Assembly (NCBI GenBank): GCA_027943335.1
Contig: BSBK01003564.1
Coordinates: 126,501 to 190,500, forward strand
Length of the DNA: 64,000 bases
Direction of reading: 5' to 3'
From: Chamaecyparis obtusa
Taxonomy: Eukaryota; Streptophyta; Pinopsida; Cupressales; Cupressaceae
How positions within the stretch are numbered: position 1 is the first letter of the stretch; each line of letters opens with the position of its first letter. Shown here in pieces: positions 1 through 11,731 of this stretch. The translations under genes and the position numbers were made by a program. The notes beneath the pieces are model-generated. The model was not told the DNA's origin, ran no database searches, and saw nothing but the letters and a program-made list of their open reading frames with translations.

Positions 1-1877
1 TCTTAAATCAACTCGCTAATCAAATCTTGAATGCACAAAAGGAAAGAACTTGCAAACGTTCAAATCATTTACATTTTGAGGAAAAGAACAAATCAAAATC
101 TAATCACGAGTGTCTTCATTTCAAAGTTCAAACATCACTTAATCAAATTTGGAAAAATGAACAAAATCTGCTTGATGTGCATGTAGGAGTTTTTCAATTT
201 TTGCATAATCCTTGTTAGAGTAAGCAACGTGGAACATTTAAACTTGGACAAGTTCACCTGTTCTGCTTTTAGCGAGGCCTGTCCAAGGAGAAGCGCTTCC
301 TCCTCAAAGAATGACCTCAAACCGGTATCCCCCCCGGCCAGTATACAAATAAGCGAATACCAAAAGAATCACTTACATCTTCTAATCACCGGGCGTTCGT
401 GCCAAACATGTGTCTGGGGATGGTAAACATTCCTCTCCCCCAGCATAATTGGCAAGGCTCTTAAGTGAGTCATGGATGATCAGCATAACCGGGTATGGAG
501 ACACCATGGAACTATTAAAAACTTGATAAAATAGAAGCTACCCTATCTACATCCGAAAGTATCAAAATCCTTGTGCAAGGACCGATTCCAAGGGGTTTAC
601 CGGGTCGCCTCAAGATTACTCACCATTTGTATTCCCTTCTGGGGGATACCAAGCTGTGGGAAAGTGATTTTGATACTCACCTTCCTTAGGTAGATCTGTT
701 TGAAGTGCTTGACAGTTAAAGGCTCCATGAAAACACTTGTTGAAACATACACTTTCAAAGCTTTATCAGAGTCAGTTGTCTTTGTTTGTATCCCGCAGGG
801 TTGCTTTGTCCCTTGCGGAGATTGCTTTGACTTTAACCTTTGCCATTGGAAACCTTTGTCTCAAAATTAGAAGCCTCTTTTTTAAGTGATGCCCAGCAAG
901 AACAAACATCCTAAAGCAAAGTTGCCCAAATCCCAAGCCTATCAAGAGCAAAAAGTTATCAAGAAGAACACCAAGACCTATCAATCCATTATCCAAGCAA
1001 CCCAAGCAGAGGAGAAGTCCCAAACCAGACTTGAGAACATTGCCCATAATGCCCGCATCAAACAGTTCTCCTTTCATTTCCGAGTTAACCATCACTTTGT
1101 CAACCTTGAGCCAGAAGATTAGCCATATCCTTGTTCATGTCTTGTTCCATCTTCGGATCTTGAAATCTTGTCTCAAACAGCCTTGCATCTTAGTTTCATC
1201 CTAGTTTCACCCTTTGCATCAGCATCAAAACCTTAGTTGCATTTCAAAACATCATAAAGTTGCATTTGCATTCATCTTCCTACTAGCATTCTAGAATCAA
1301 ATCCTTGTCATTTGCATTATCCCTTTAGATAGAGCATTGTCCCTTCACCCTTCAGTACCTTTTCCACCAGCATCCCCCCATCAGCTTTCCATATCTTTCC
1401 GGCAGATCCATCATCTTTTTCTCCAAATCCAAAGATCCACCAACACTTAGTGTTCTACCTTTTTGAGTTGTTCCTATCCCTTATCCAAGATCAGAGACCA
1501 TCATCTTCTTTTTTGGCACAACGTGTTGTCATAAAGAAATCAAACCTTGTCCTTGCATAGCCATCATCTCGAGCAAGAGATTGGAGTGTATTGATAAGAA
1601 ACTTGTTGACCGAAGATCATCAGTCTATCCTAGGTTGACCCCATCATATCTCTGATCCTCCATTTGGGAAAAACAACAGCTTATTTGTTGACCACTCAGT
1701 AATCTTTCACCAGCTTTCCACCAGCAACCTATTTTTCCTCCACCGTCTTGATCCATATCCGTTCCATCCAGCTTCCATCATCGCCATTTTGATCCATCTT
1801 TGCATTTGCATCTTAGAAGTCATCATCTTTAGAAGTTCATCAACTTTGCATCCATCAACATCTTTTAGCCAAACATC
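1..1877 (+). other. Leader / 5' untranslated region of the Tat element
   Basis: No domain is recognisable in these 1.9 kb. The second half (about 1130-1870) is rich in pyrimidines with many cat/atcttg repeats, like the long leaders known in front of gag in Tat and Ogre elements. A 78-codon ATG frame at 886-1122 exists, but I see no homology and no reason to call it a gene. That the first few hundred bases belong to the same element is inferred from continuity only. Confidence 0.55.
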
Positions 1878-2918
1878 TTGCATCCATTTAGCACTTGCAT
1901 CTCCATGCCTATTGAGACCGAATTTCAGAAAAGAAGAAGCATGAATCCTTATCCACCAACAACCTCATCCGATCCCAACCTTTTCACCAACGCCATGATG
2001 ACCTACAATCCCCAAATCCAAGCCAATAACCCATGTGGAGATCCAAACATCCCTTCATCCCCCTTGGCAAACCAAGCATTTGTAAATCCTCCAGATAGCC
2101 CACCAGCGACCAATGCCCTTGTACCGCAACATCAGCAAAGCACATTTGTTCACTACCTACCAGAAAGTACCTCCATCCCACCATCTCTCTATCCACACAT
2201 CCCCATCAAAACTATCCAAGTTCCAGCCCAAGCATATTCTCTGTTTGTCCAATCATTCCCCGATCCTATCATGCAAACATCCCAAGAGCTTTCCACCATT
2301 CCCCTTTTCTTGCAAGGAAGCCTCGCCAGTCCCGCAACACAAGCTGCAACACCATCCTCTCCATCTCATACCCCTTTTGTTTCATCATCTGCTATGGCTG
2401 CCCAAGCCCAAAACCAACACTTAAACCAAAGTCAGCTTCCACCTCTCACGCAAGCTTTTACACCAAAAGCTTCACCACCATCCGCAAGTCAAGCAACGCC
2501 TTTCACCATCAAAGGAGCACCGTCACCCTTCACCCCCCAAGCACCTGTACCTTCTTCTTTGGGGTTAGCGCAATCGCTCCCTATTCCAACCTCATCTTTC
2601 TCTTGGGTGTTTCCTTCATTTTCCTCCTCACAAGCATCCGCTCAACCACAACCTCAACAAGCTCCTTTATCTCAACCATCATTCGTGTCTCAAGCTCCCG
2701 TTGCTCCTACCATTCTATCATCCGCTGCAGTGTACCCTAACACAAGCTCTCAGTGGGGCCTTACACAAGAAGAAATGAAGGCATGGGGGATCCCATCTCA
2801 ATCCCCTACATCTATGGTTGCAAGTCAACAAACTGCCTTCGTCCAAGCAACACAGCAGCAACTACCCCAACCACCGACACCTTCAAGCTATTTGTCCCAA
2901 ATCCCAAATACCTTCTAG
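1878..2918 (+). pseudogene. gag: Tat gag, N-terminal Pro/Gln/Ser-rich part
   Basis: This open frame of 346 codons is dominated by Pro, Gln, Ser, Ala and Thr and has no globular signature. Low-complexity N-terminal regions of this kind are common in large plant Tat gag proteins. It ends at a TAG (2916-2918) that reads as a decayed CAG in a Gln-rich stretch. The same frame continues Pro/Gln-rich through 2919-3389 with further stops and joins the capsid-like part at 3390. The true start codon is uncertain, because an in-frame ATG lies at 1878 but the leader gives no independent support. Confidence 0.6.
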
Positions 2919-3389
2919 CAAGTTCCACCACCTCAACAGCCAACTTTCCCCAGCTATCTTACCCCATCACCCTTTTCTTCTAGCTTCCCCACATCTATTC
3001 CACCTCTAAGTAATGCAGGCATGCACCTAGCTTATATCAACCAAACCCAAAGCCAACCTCAGCAACTACCACCATCATACCCGCAAGCAGCATCATTCCA
3101 ACAGCCTCCCCCATAGCAACCACATGTCCCCTTTCAGCAAACACCCATCATTCCTCAACAACAGTAAGTCCCTTGCTATTAGCCTCAGCAACAAATCCCT
3201 ATCATCCCCCAGCAACAACAAGTTCCCACCCATCAATTACAACAGCAAGTCCCAAATGCCCAATATCAGCAAGCAGTCCCACAACAACCACCAGTTCAAC
3301 AACAGCAAGCAGCCCAACAACATCAAGTGATTCCATATCATTTACCACAATATCCCCCTATGCCACACCAGTAATATCCCCAGCAACCA

Positions 3390-4052
3390 TTGCCCCAAAA
3401 TCAGTTCCAACCCATTTATCCACAGCAAGCACCATACCCAGTTCCACAACTTCCATCACAAGCAGAAGTTCCAGTTCCCTCGCCACTTAATGCTGAGTGG
3501 GAAGCAATGAAAAATGCTCTAAAAGAGCTACAAAGTGGAACAGAGAATAAAACGTACAAGTTCGAAGAGGTGTGCTCATATCCCTTCGATCGGTCCATAG
3601 CAACTATCCCTTTCCCCAAGCATTTTGAGATGCCCAAGTTTGACAAGTATCAGGGGAAAGGAGATCCAGTAAATCATATCAAAGAGTTCTACATGGTGTG
3701 CCAAGAAGTGGCTTACAGTGATAACTATCTCCTGCGCCTGTTTCCCAAGAGCTTGGGAGGAACTACTATTGAGTGGTTTTATAAAATACCACATGGGACA
3801 ATAAAAACCTTTGCTAAACTCTCTGAGAAGTTCATCACACACTATGCCCATAATGTAGAGAATGAGTTGTCCTTGCTAGACCTATGCAACTCAAAGCAGA
3901 AAGATGGAGAAAGCCTTGCAGAATACTTGCAAAGATGGCAGAATCTTACAACTAGGTTATCATATCAGCCGCCAGAGAAGCATCTAACAAAGATCTTCAT
4001 TGATAACCTGCATCCAAAGCTATCCCATCACATGCGAATGAACTGTCTCTAG
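3390..4052 (+). pseudogene. gag: Tat gag, capsid-like core
   Basis: This is the retrotransposon gag core. Around residues 60-75 it has the motif FDKYQGKGDPVNHIKEF, followed by GGTTIEWFYKIP and a long helical segment ending near EYLQRWQNLTTRL, the usual plant Ty3 gag pattern. It forms the virus-like particle shell. The frame is shared with the Pro-rich part upstream and the knuckle part downstream. It ends at TAG 4050-4052, best explained as CAG to TAG. Confidence 0.85.
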
Positions 4053-4235
4053 ACATACCAAGACATCAAGAGCAAAGGCATAGGCATCGAGAAAGCTCTC
4101 CTAGATGAAGGCACTATTCGTCACTTCAAGGATGATTCCAAAAACAAACCCAACAATGATAAATCCCGTTACTAGAATCATAAAAAGAATGTTGTTACAG
4201 ATGGAGCCACTGACACTAAGAATGTACAATTCATT

Positions 4236-4706
4236 GTGGCTAGTCCTACACCAGCTCAAACATACCAACCACCACAAGCGCCCATCTATCAGCAACCACC
4301 AGCTCCTGCATATCAAGCACCTATTTATCAGCAGCCTCCTCAAGCTCATCAACCACCTGTGCAACAGTATCAGCATCAATACCAACAGCAACAGCTAGCA
4401 TGTCAGGGCAATCCTGTTAACGCAGTTAACGTTGCCCCAAGGCAGAACAAACCTAACAATCAGAACAATCCAAAGAGGACTTTCACACCTTTGGGCGAGC
4501 CTCTGGATCAGATCTTTTATCAGCTAGCCAAGGCAAATATGATCACATATCCGCCCATCCCACAGAAGGATGACAATGCACCAAAGTCTGATTGGTATAA
4601 AGAAAATGAATACTGTGATTACCATTGTGTGAAGGGGCACACAACATTGAAGTGCATGTGGCTTAAGCACTACATCCAGGATCTCATCGATCACAAAGAA
4701 ATCTAG
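4236..4706 (+). pseudogene. gag: Tat gag C-terminal part with zinc-knuckle-like motif
   Basis: The first half is Gln/Pro/Tyr-rich. The second half carries a Cys/His cluster, YCDYHCVKGHTTLKC, about residues 127-141, followed by LKHYIQDLIDHKEI. That is the form of the RNA-binding knuckle used by Tat gag proteins (C-x2-H-x3-GH-x4-C) instead of a classic CCHC. The following stop is in frame with the protease region, so gag and pol were probably one polyprotein. Confidence 0.75.
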
Positions 4707-5141
4707 GTCGATGCACCAACTCAAGCTTCACCTAACACCGGTTTGCAAATATATCAAAATGTGTTCCCTCAACACGATACCGGGAAGAATCAAGCCAACA
4801 CCAATCAGCCCCAAAATCATGGCAAAGGAAAGCAAGAAGATCACACAGCGGCCTACATCAACTATGACAATTATGTCGGATGCATAACTCAATTTGAGCC
4901 CATCCAAGATGAGCCCACCATCAATACCATCCACGTCAGAGGGCCGGATTGACAATGTGCTGCAACTACCCGTAGTGGTAGGATAACTGTTGCCGGTGCT
5001 CCTCCGAGATCAGCTGCTCCTCCAAGGCCAACATCTACTACATCCACATCACAGTCTAACACCAGGTCAGCATCAAATGCACGCGCAATACAGCATAATG
5101 CACCAAGTACACAATACAATATCATAGAGCATCTTGGGAAC

Positions 5142-6623
5142 ATGCCAGCCCAAATATCTATCTTGGATTTGCTCCGCACATCACCCATCCATCAGGAGAT
5201 CCTGGACAAAGCTCTAAAAGAAGGCCATGTCCCCACGGACATTAACACAACTCAGTTTGAAACTCTTGTGGGACACCTATCAGTAGCATGTGCCTTGTCC
5301 TTCAAAGAATCTGATATACCAGATGTCGCTCCTGACCATACTCTCCCTCTCCACATTGCTGTCATGGTCAGAGATTTTGCCATCAAATGAGTTCTAGTGG
5401 ATAATGGCTCAGCCCTCAACTTGTGCACATTAAAATTCATCAAGAAGATCGGGTTCACGGAGGCCGACATACAACATGAGCAAATCACTATCAAAGCATA
5501 TGATAACTTGGAGCGTACCTCTGAAGGTACTATAACTTTGCCTATCCAGCTAGGCCCAGCAATGCAAGATACTCTCTGCCACGTTGTTGATCTTGACCTA
5601 CCGTTCAATATCCTCCTTGGCCGCCCATGGATCCATTCCATTAAGGCCGTACCATCTACTTACCATCAGTGCATCAAGTTTCCACATCAAGGCACTGAGG
5701 TTACCACCCACGTTGACCCTAACCCCTTCGCATACTGCCTTGCGATGAAAGCATCTTTCCCTCATTCTACTCATTGTCCTGGAACTGATATTGGTACTTC
5801 TATTGCTAGCTCATCCCGATCCCATCGCGATCCAGAGACCATCCTCTCTTCCACCTTATCATCCATCAAGATCAACAACCAGGGTTGTGGCGAATACAGC
5901 CTCAGTGATGCATTTGTTGTAGGAGCTCTTCCACGTGATCCACATACTCAAGGGTGCCCAAGTTACAAAAACAAGCCTGTTGAGGAACATTATAAGCTCA
6001 AGCAAATCGGAAACATGACTTTTGAGTCTCATGGTACCATCAACAGCAAAGAGATAGATCCAGATATTAACAAATGGTTATACAAAGATCCCCCATCATG
6101 TGACACACAACTTCTTGAGTACTTCAAAGAGAAATACCCAATCCCCTACAAAAATGTCACAGAACACTATAACTATCAAGGTGGTGGTCTAGGACCACAA
6201 GAGGATGGAAATTTGTTTCCTATCATACCATCCCAGAATCTAGAACAGCAAGGACTTGGCTTTAATACCTCTCACCTGCTTAAACAAGAGCCCAATACTA
6301 CAACTGAGGGCACCAACATGACTAGCGTTAACTTTTCGAATAGCCGGGATGACCTTGTGGAAATCGAAGACATCCCCGAAGAGAAAGACATCCGATCCTA
6401 CGATGATATCTTTGCCGACGACACCCTCCTGGGGACTTCTGTTCTCCAACAACTCTCCATTAACCTCATAGATCTTCCCCTCACAAACCCTGACCTCATA
6501 GATTTGGACCAACCAAGCATCGCACACATCGACAAGTTCCAAAGTGCACAAGCACTCCTAGAATTCATGGGGGCATCAGATCCAGCAGTCAACCAGGATC
6601 CAACATCAACCTCTGTCTATTAG
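5142..6623 (+). pseudogene. pol: Tat aspartic protease region and linker
   Basis: A retropepsin matures the Gag-Pol polyprotein. The catalytic motif VLVDNGSALNL begins at about 5391, right after an in-frame TGA (5388-5390, probably from CGA). The flap/second-strand motif NILLGRPWIH follows at about 5607-5636. Downstream to 6623 runs a roughly 330-codon linker rich in Asp, Pro and Ser with no domain I recognise; Tat elements often have such a linker between protease and RT. A TAG at 6621-6623 ends the open stretch. Confidence 0.85.
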
Positions 6624-6776
6624 CTTCACCCAGAAGGATATTTTGGGGAAGAGGCAAGCTTTAGTCACAAAAATGAAATAGTAAAAGAACATCATGAGTC
6701 TTTATGTGAAAACCCCCTTGGGGCACATTCTGATTCCAAAATAGTAAAAATAAAGGGCGTATCTTCTAGCGAAAAC

Positions 6777-8372
6777 TTGGCAATTCAGGCGCTAGAAGAT
6801 GAAGCCTTGCCTCTTCCCCCTATCCAAGATTATTTACCAGAGCAGTCGCCAATCATCATAGAGGAGACCAAGCTAATCAACTTGGGAACAGAAGAATGTC
6901 CAAGGATCACCTACATTGCAGTCAACCTAACAGAAGGAGAAGAAATGGCTCTCAGCGCCTTGCTCAAGGAATCTATCATCAACTTTGCATGGTCATACGC
7001 CCACATGCCTGGGCTTGATCCAAACCTTATTGTTCATCATCTATCAGTAGATCCAAATGTCAAGCCAGTGAAGCAGAAGCTAAGGAAAATGCAACCAAAG
7101 GTAGCATTGCTCGTCAAAGTAGAGCTTGAGAAGCTCCTCCAAGCTAAGATCATTAGAGCAATAGATTATTCAGAGTGGATCTCTAACATGGTGCCAGTCA
7201 CAAAGCCTTCTGGTGACATCAGAATCTGTACTGATTTTAGGGACTTGAAAAAGGCATGTCCTAAAGATGATTTCCCGCTACCTAACATAGACATGATTGT
7301 AGACCTTACAGTGGGTCATGAAATGCTATCACTCATGGATGGATTTTCAGGCTACAATCAGATTCATATAGCAGAAGCAGATCAATATTAAACGACATTC
7401 ACAACCCCATGGGGTACCTTCTACTACAACATGATGCCTTTTGGGCTAAAGAATGCAGGGGCCACATATCAGAGAGCAATGACAGCGATCTTCCATGACA
7501 TGATCCACAAGATCCTTGAAGACTATGTGGATGATATCCTTGCAAAATCCAAAACAAGGGATGAACACCTCAACATCCTAGAACGTGTGTTTGATCATCT
7601 GAATCATTATGGCTTAAAGCTTAATCCTAAGAAATGTGTCTTTGGTGTTACATCTGGCAAGCTTCTAGGCTTCATCATCTCTAGACGAGGCATAGAGATC
7701 GATCCTAAAAAGGTAAAAGCAATAACAGAGATGCCTCCACCAAGAAATCTCAAACAGCTCAGAAGCCTACAGGGCAAGCTTCAATCAGTTCAGCGGTTCA
7801 TCTCTCAACTAGCAGACAAGTGCCAACCCTTCTCACATCTCTTATGCAAAAACACCAACTTCAAGTGGGATCCCATATGTCAAAGAAGCTTTGATAAGCT
7901 CAAGGAGTATCTAGCTAATGCTCCAATCCTAGTACCACTGATTTCAGGATGCCCACTCATCCTTTACATCTCAATAACAGCTACAGCACTAGGGGCACTC
8001 CTAGCACAGCATGATGATGAAAACAGAGAATGAGTTTTCTACTACATCAATCGCACTCTTGTGGGCTATGAGCTTAACTATTCACCCATGGAGAAAGCAT
8101 GCTTAGCAGTGGTCTTTGCCACTCAAAAACTTAGACATTACATGCTTAGCCACACAATCAAGCTCATATCATAGGTGGACCCTCTTAAGTATCTGTTATC
8201 AAGGACAACCCTCATAGGCCGTATGGAAAAATGGGTCATGTTACTCAGTGAATTTGACATTCAGTATGTAGATCACAAAGTAATCAAAGGGCAAGTCATT
8301 GCCGATCAACTAGCAGAAGCACCACTGGTGGATGCCTATCCACTAATCATGGAATTCCCTGATGAACACTTA
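6777..8372 (+). pseudogene. pol: Tat reverse transcriptase and first RNase H
   Basis: The palm domain is clear. VPVTKPSGDIRICTDFRDL and LMDGFSGYNQI hold the first catalytic Asp, FGLKNAGATYQRAM follows, and YVDD lies at 7524-7535. A thumb/connection and a Ty3 RNase H follow (GALLAQHD, then LNYSPMEKACLAVVFATQKLRHY). In-frame stops are TAA 7389-7391, TGA 8031-8033 and TAG 8172-8174. The frame is never shifted. The protein would copy the element RNA into cDNA and degrade the RNA strand, but the stops make this copy inactive. Confidence 0.93.
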
Positions 8373-8382
8373 TGCATGATTG

Positions 8383-8822
8383 AAGAGCAGCCCATGTGGA
8401 AACTATACTTTGATGGTTCTAACACATCCCATAGCTCTGGCGCAGGAATCCTATTCGTCACACCTCAAGGTGACTATATTCCAAAATCATTCAAGTTGGG
8501 ATTCCCCTGTACCAACAATATTGTAGAATATGAGGCACTCATCTTAGGTCTCAAAACAGCTATCCAATGGAACATCACAGAACTACAAGTCTTTGGAGAT
8601 TCACAGCTCATTATCAAGCAAGTCCTTGATGAGTATCAGACAAAGGATGACAAATTGCTACCCTACAAGAAACTGGTGGATAAACTGAAAGAGCATTTCC
8701 TACATCTACAATTCAATCAGATCCCAAGGCTTCAGAACAAAGCAGCAGATGCAATGGCAACCATCAGATCCTTATTGAAAATACCACGAGACGCATCACA
8801 GTATGAATTTCCAGTCGAGTAG
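8383..8822 (+). pseudogene. Second RNase H domain (archaeal-type, Tat signature)
   Basis: This is a second, complete RNase HI-like domain. LYFDGSNTSHSSGAGI carries the first Asp, NNIVEYEALILGLKTA the Glu, LQVFGDSQLIIKQV the second Asp, and LQNKAADAMA the last acidic residue. Plant Tat/Ogre elements are known to carry such an additional archaeal-like RNase H after the normal one. All four catalytic positions look kept. It ends at TAG 8820-8822. Confidence 0.9.
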
Positions 8823-8858
8823 CTACATTCACCAGCTTATGAGAACGCCGATGCAAAC

Positions 8859-10148
8859 ATGGTGTGTGTCTTGGTTGGTCCCCAATCCCCATGGTACCAT
8901 GAAATCCATGCATATCTAAAAAATGGTATCATATCTCCCCATCTCACCAATAACCAACGCCAAAACCTTATTCGCAGAGCTTCCCGCTACACTCTTGTAG
9001 CCAACACCCTATATCATCGCGGGTATCATAATGTCCTATCTAGATGTTTAGACTCAAACGAGGCCATCCTGGCCTTACAAGAAGTTCACGCTGGAATTTG
9101 TGGTGCCCACACGAGTGGCATGGTTCTAGCAAAGTAGCTGCTTAGAGTTGGATATTATTGGCCAACAATGGAACATGATGCGTGTGAATTTGTCAAGAAA
9201 TGTCTCCCATGTCAACAGCATGCCAATTTGATACATGCACCAGCACAGGATCTACAGCCTATTGCACCACCATGGCCTTTTTCATGTTGGGGCCTCGACC
9301 TCATTGGCTTGATCACCCCCCTCTCTTCGGATGGACACAAGTATATCATAACAGCCATAGAGTACTTTACCAAATGGGTTGAAGCAATTCCACTCACCCT
9401 AACCACTGGCATCCAAATATCCAAGTTCATCCTCTACCATATCATCTGCCGCTTTGGCATACCATCTACCATCTTCACAGACCATGGCACACCTTTTAAA
9501 AACCAGCATGTGGATGATCTGTGTGCCAGGCTCCACATCCATCACTATTTCTCTAGTCCATATTTCCCTCAAGGAAACGGCCAAGCTGAGGCAACCAACA
9601 AAACTATCTTGAAAATCCTCAAGAAGGTTGTCAATGATTCTGGTCGTGACTGGCATCTCCAAATCAATCCTACCCTCTGGGCCTACCGTACTTCTTATCG
9701 CACTCCCATAGGCACCACCCCATACTCCCTTGTATATGGTGCTGAAGCCATTCCGCCGATCGAGGTTGAGCTTCCATCCTTGCGCGTCTCCATGAAGAAC
9801 TATACAACTGATGAAGACTATCGTGTGGCCCGGCTCACACAGCTAGATCTGCTAGATGAAAAGAGATAGCAAGCCTATGATCACCTGGTTGCATACTAGA
9901 ATCGACTCAAAATGAGTTATAACAAGAAGGTCCATCCTAGACAGTTCCAGGTCGGTGACATGGTCCTTAAAGAAAATGAGAAGGTCCTAGCAAATAGAGA
10001 AAAGAAAGGCAAGTTTGAGCCTACTTGGTTGGGCCCCTATGTTGTCACCGCATCCTTTGGCTCCGGAGCCTATCAGCTATCAACACCAGAAGGTGAGCCC
10101 TTGAATGATCCTATCAACATCATCCATCTAAAGAGGTTCTATGCCTGA
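8859..10148 (+). pseudogene. pol: Tat integrase with C-terminal domain
   Basis: The zinc-binding HHCC region is at about 9089-9218 (EVHAGICGAHTSG ... CEFVKKCLPCQQH). The catalytic core has Asp in WGLDLIG (about 9290), Asp in FTDHGTPF (usually TDNG, so Asn became His) and Glu in GQAEATN, so the D,D-E triad is present. The C-terminal domain at 9912-10148 holds the GPYVV..FG.GAYQL motif and HLKRFYA just before the final TGA. In-frame stops at 9135-9137, 9867-9869 and near 9897 are TAG codons that fit CAG decay. There is no chromodomain, as expected for Tat. Confidence 0.92.
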
Positions 10149-11717
10149 ACCTGATCCTGCATATATCAGAAAATCCAAAAACATTCAAAAAAACAAAAAA
10201 AGCAAAAAAAGCAAAAAGCAAAAAAAGCAAAAAGAAGAAAAGAGAAAGAGAAAATAATCGTCCAACGGTGAAAACTTGGCAATTCAAGCGCCTTGGACAA
10301 GTATGTTGGTGAAAACCTGGCAAACAGGTGCCAACATAGTAAACTGAGTTATTTATCTATTTAGTTGTCCTTTCAGCTACCGTCCTCTTCCTCCATCCAT
10401 AACAGATCTCCCAACAGTTCCATCTCCCCTATCCTCCAAGTATTTAGCTTCCATCTTCCTCCAACCCATCTGCAATCCATATCCTATCCCAAAGCTTTGT
10501 ACCATATCTTGTACCATATCCTTATCCCTTTCCTGTATAGCGCAATCCTCCCTGTATTTATCCTTCTTGTCTCCGTCCTAGTGAGAGTCCCACTGAGTGT
10601 GATCTTCCTATCCCCAATCCTGAGCTTCCGTACATATCCCTTTTGCATATCATTCCTCCTTGTTGTACATAACCTTTGTCCGTCCTGTAGCAGCATTTGA
10701 TCAAATATCTTGTCCCATCCCCAGCCTCAAAAAATTTGTAGTCCCACTCAGGCCTTGTGCTTCAGCAACATCAATTGATGACTTATCCTTGCTCATCCTG
10801 ATTATTCCTTGAACTTCAGCTTTTGCCAGCGAACAACTACACTTATTCTCTCACCACCCATGGGTCCTTGAGGATATATCGTTCCTCCTGTCTGACCTAA
10901 TCTTCCATCCTGGTCCTTGAGGATATATCGTTCCTCCTGTCCGACCAACCTTCCCACCATCAATCAAACCTAATCTCTCTCCTTGGCAAAGGATGTCTTT
11001 TTGGAGTTTTCATTTTGATCTTGGATTTTTGTCCTTTGGGTCTTGTTAATCTCTTTTTGGCTTCTCATTATCCCACTAGGGTCACCAGGATTCATTATAT
11101 CACGGTGTGCTGCATGTGCGGATAATCTGGGGCAAGGTCTTTTGATCTTTCGCTTCTGCCTGTGAGTCAGTTGTGTGTTTGTGGTTCCTTCAGCATCGGT
11201 TCTGCCATGTCACTTCTACGCTTCATGTGTGATGTTGGGGCAACCCTGTGTGTTTGTTTAGCGTCAGTCCTCGTCAGTCCTCTGCGACGTTGTTGACAGG
11301 CCTCGTGATCCCAGTATCCTTGGCAGGTCTCTAACATAGCTATATTAAATCTAGGTTATGCACTCCCATTTGCACTTGGAGCTATCTGGTCCCTTGCATT
11401 TATCATATAGCTGCATCTTGCATCTTGCATTTCCATCTCATCTTGCATATCATCCATATTTGCTCTTAGAAGTGAGGTTATTTATCTCCCCTTTCTTCCT
11501 AGGCCTTTCCTTCCTCATCCCGCCGGGCACACTCTGTCCTAGGGCGTAATCCCTCTTTCTCCTTGTCCCACTGGGCGCATCTTCCATGATTTTGTCCCAC
11601 CAAGGCATGTATCCTCTTTCTTCCAGTCCACCCAGGCGTCATACCCTCTTCTTCTGATTCTAGCCTCGGCATCTTGTTTTCTTGTCTTTGATGCCATGCC
11701 ACTTGCGGCATCGCATC
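10149..11717 (+). other. Tat 3' untranslated region with short repeats
   Basis: This stretch is noncoding. It begins with an A/G-rich run (about 10170-10255). Two copies of a 22-23-base motif starting gaaaac (10270 and 10311) have a third relative inside pol at 6771. A 49-bp direct repeat follows (units starting 10863 and 10912, each with ggatatatcgttcctcctgt). Near 11500-11660 are several imperfect units of roughly 45 bases built around a c-rich core ending in gggc or aggcg. Pyrimidine-rich, repeat-bearing 3' regions are common in Tat elements. Confidence 0.7.
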
Positions 11718-11730
11718 AAAGAGGGGCAAA
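11718..11730 (+). promoter_or_regulatory. Polypurine tract of the Tat element
   Basis: The purine run aaagaggggcaaa lies directly before the LTR and would prime plus-strand DNA synthesis. Confidence 0.8.
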
Positions 11731-11731
11731 A

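Noticed and set aside
886..1122. 78-codon Lys/Gln-rich frame in the Tat leader
   Set aside because: No homology, no second copy for comparison; could be an upstream ORF but is not supported.
1..1877. A 5' LTR of the Tat element inside the window
   Set aside because: No segment resembles the start or end of the 3' LTR (TGCAGACACTG or CAAATCCTAGTCTACA).
2113..3490. Ser/His/Pro-rich frames overlapping gag in the other forward frames
   Set aside because: Low-complexity shadows of the Pro/Gln-rich gag frame; only the frame from 1878 continues into the capsid and pol domains.
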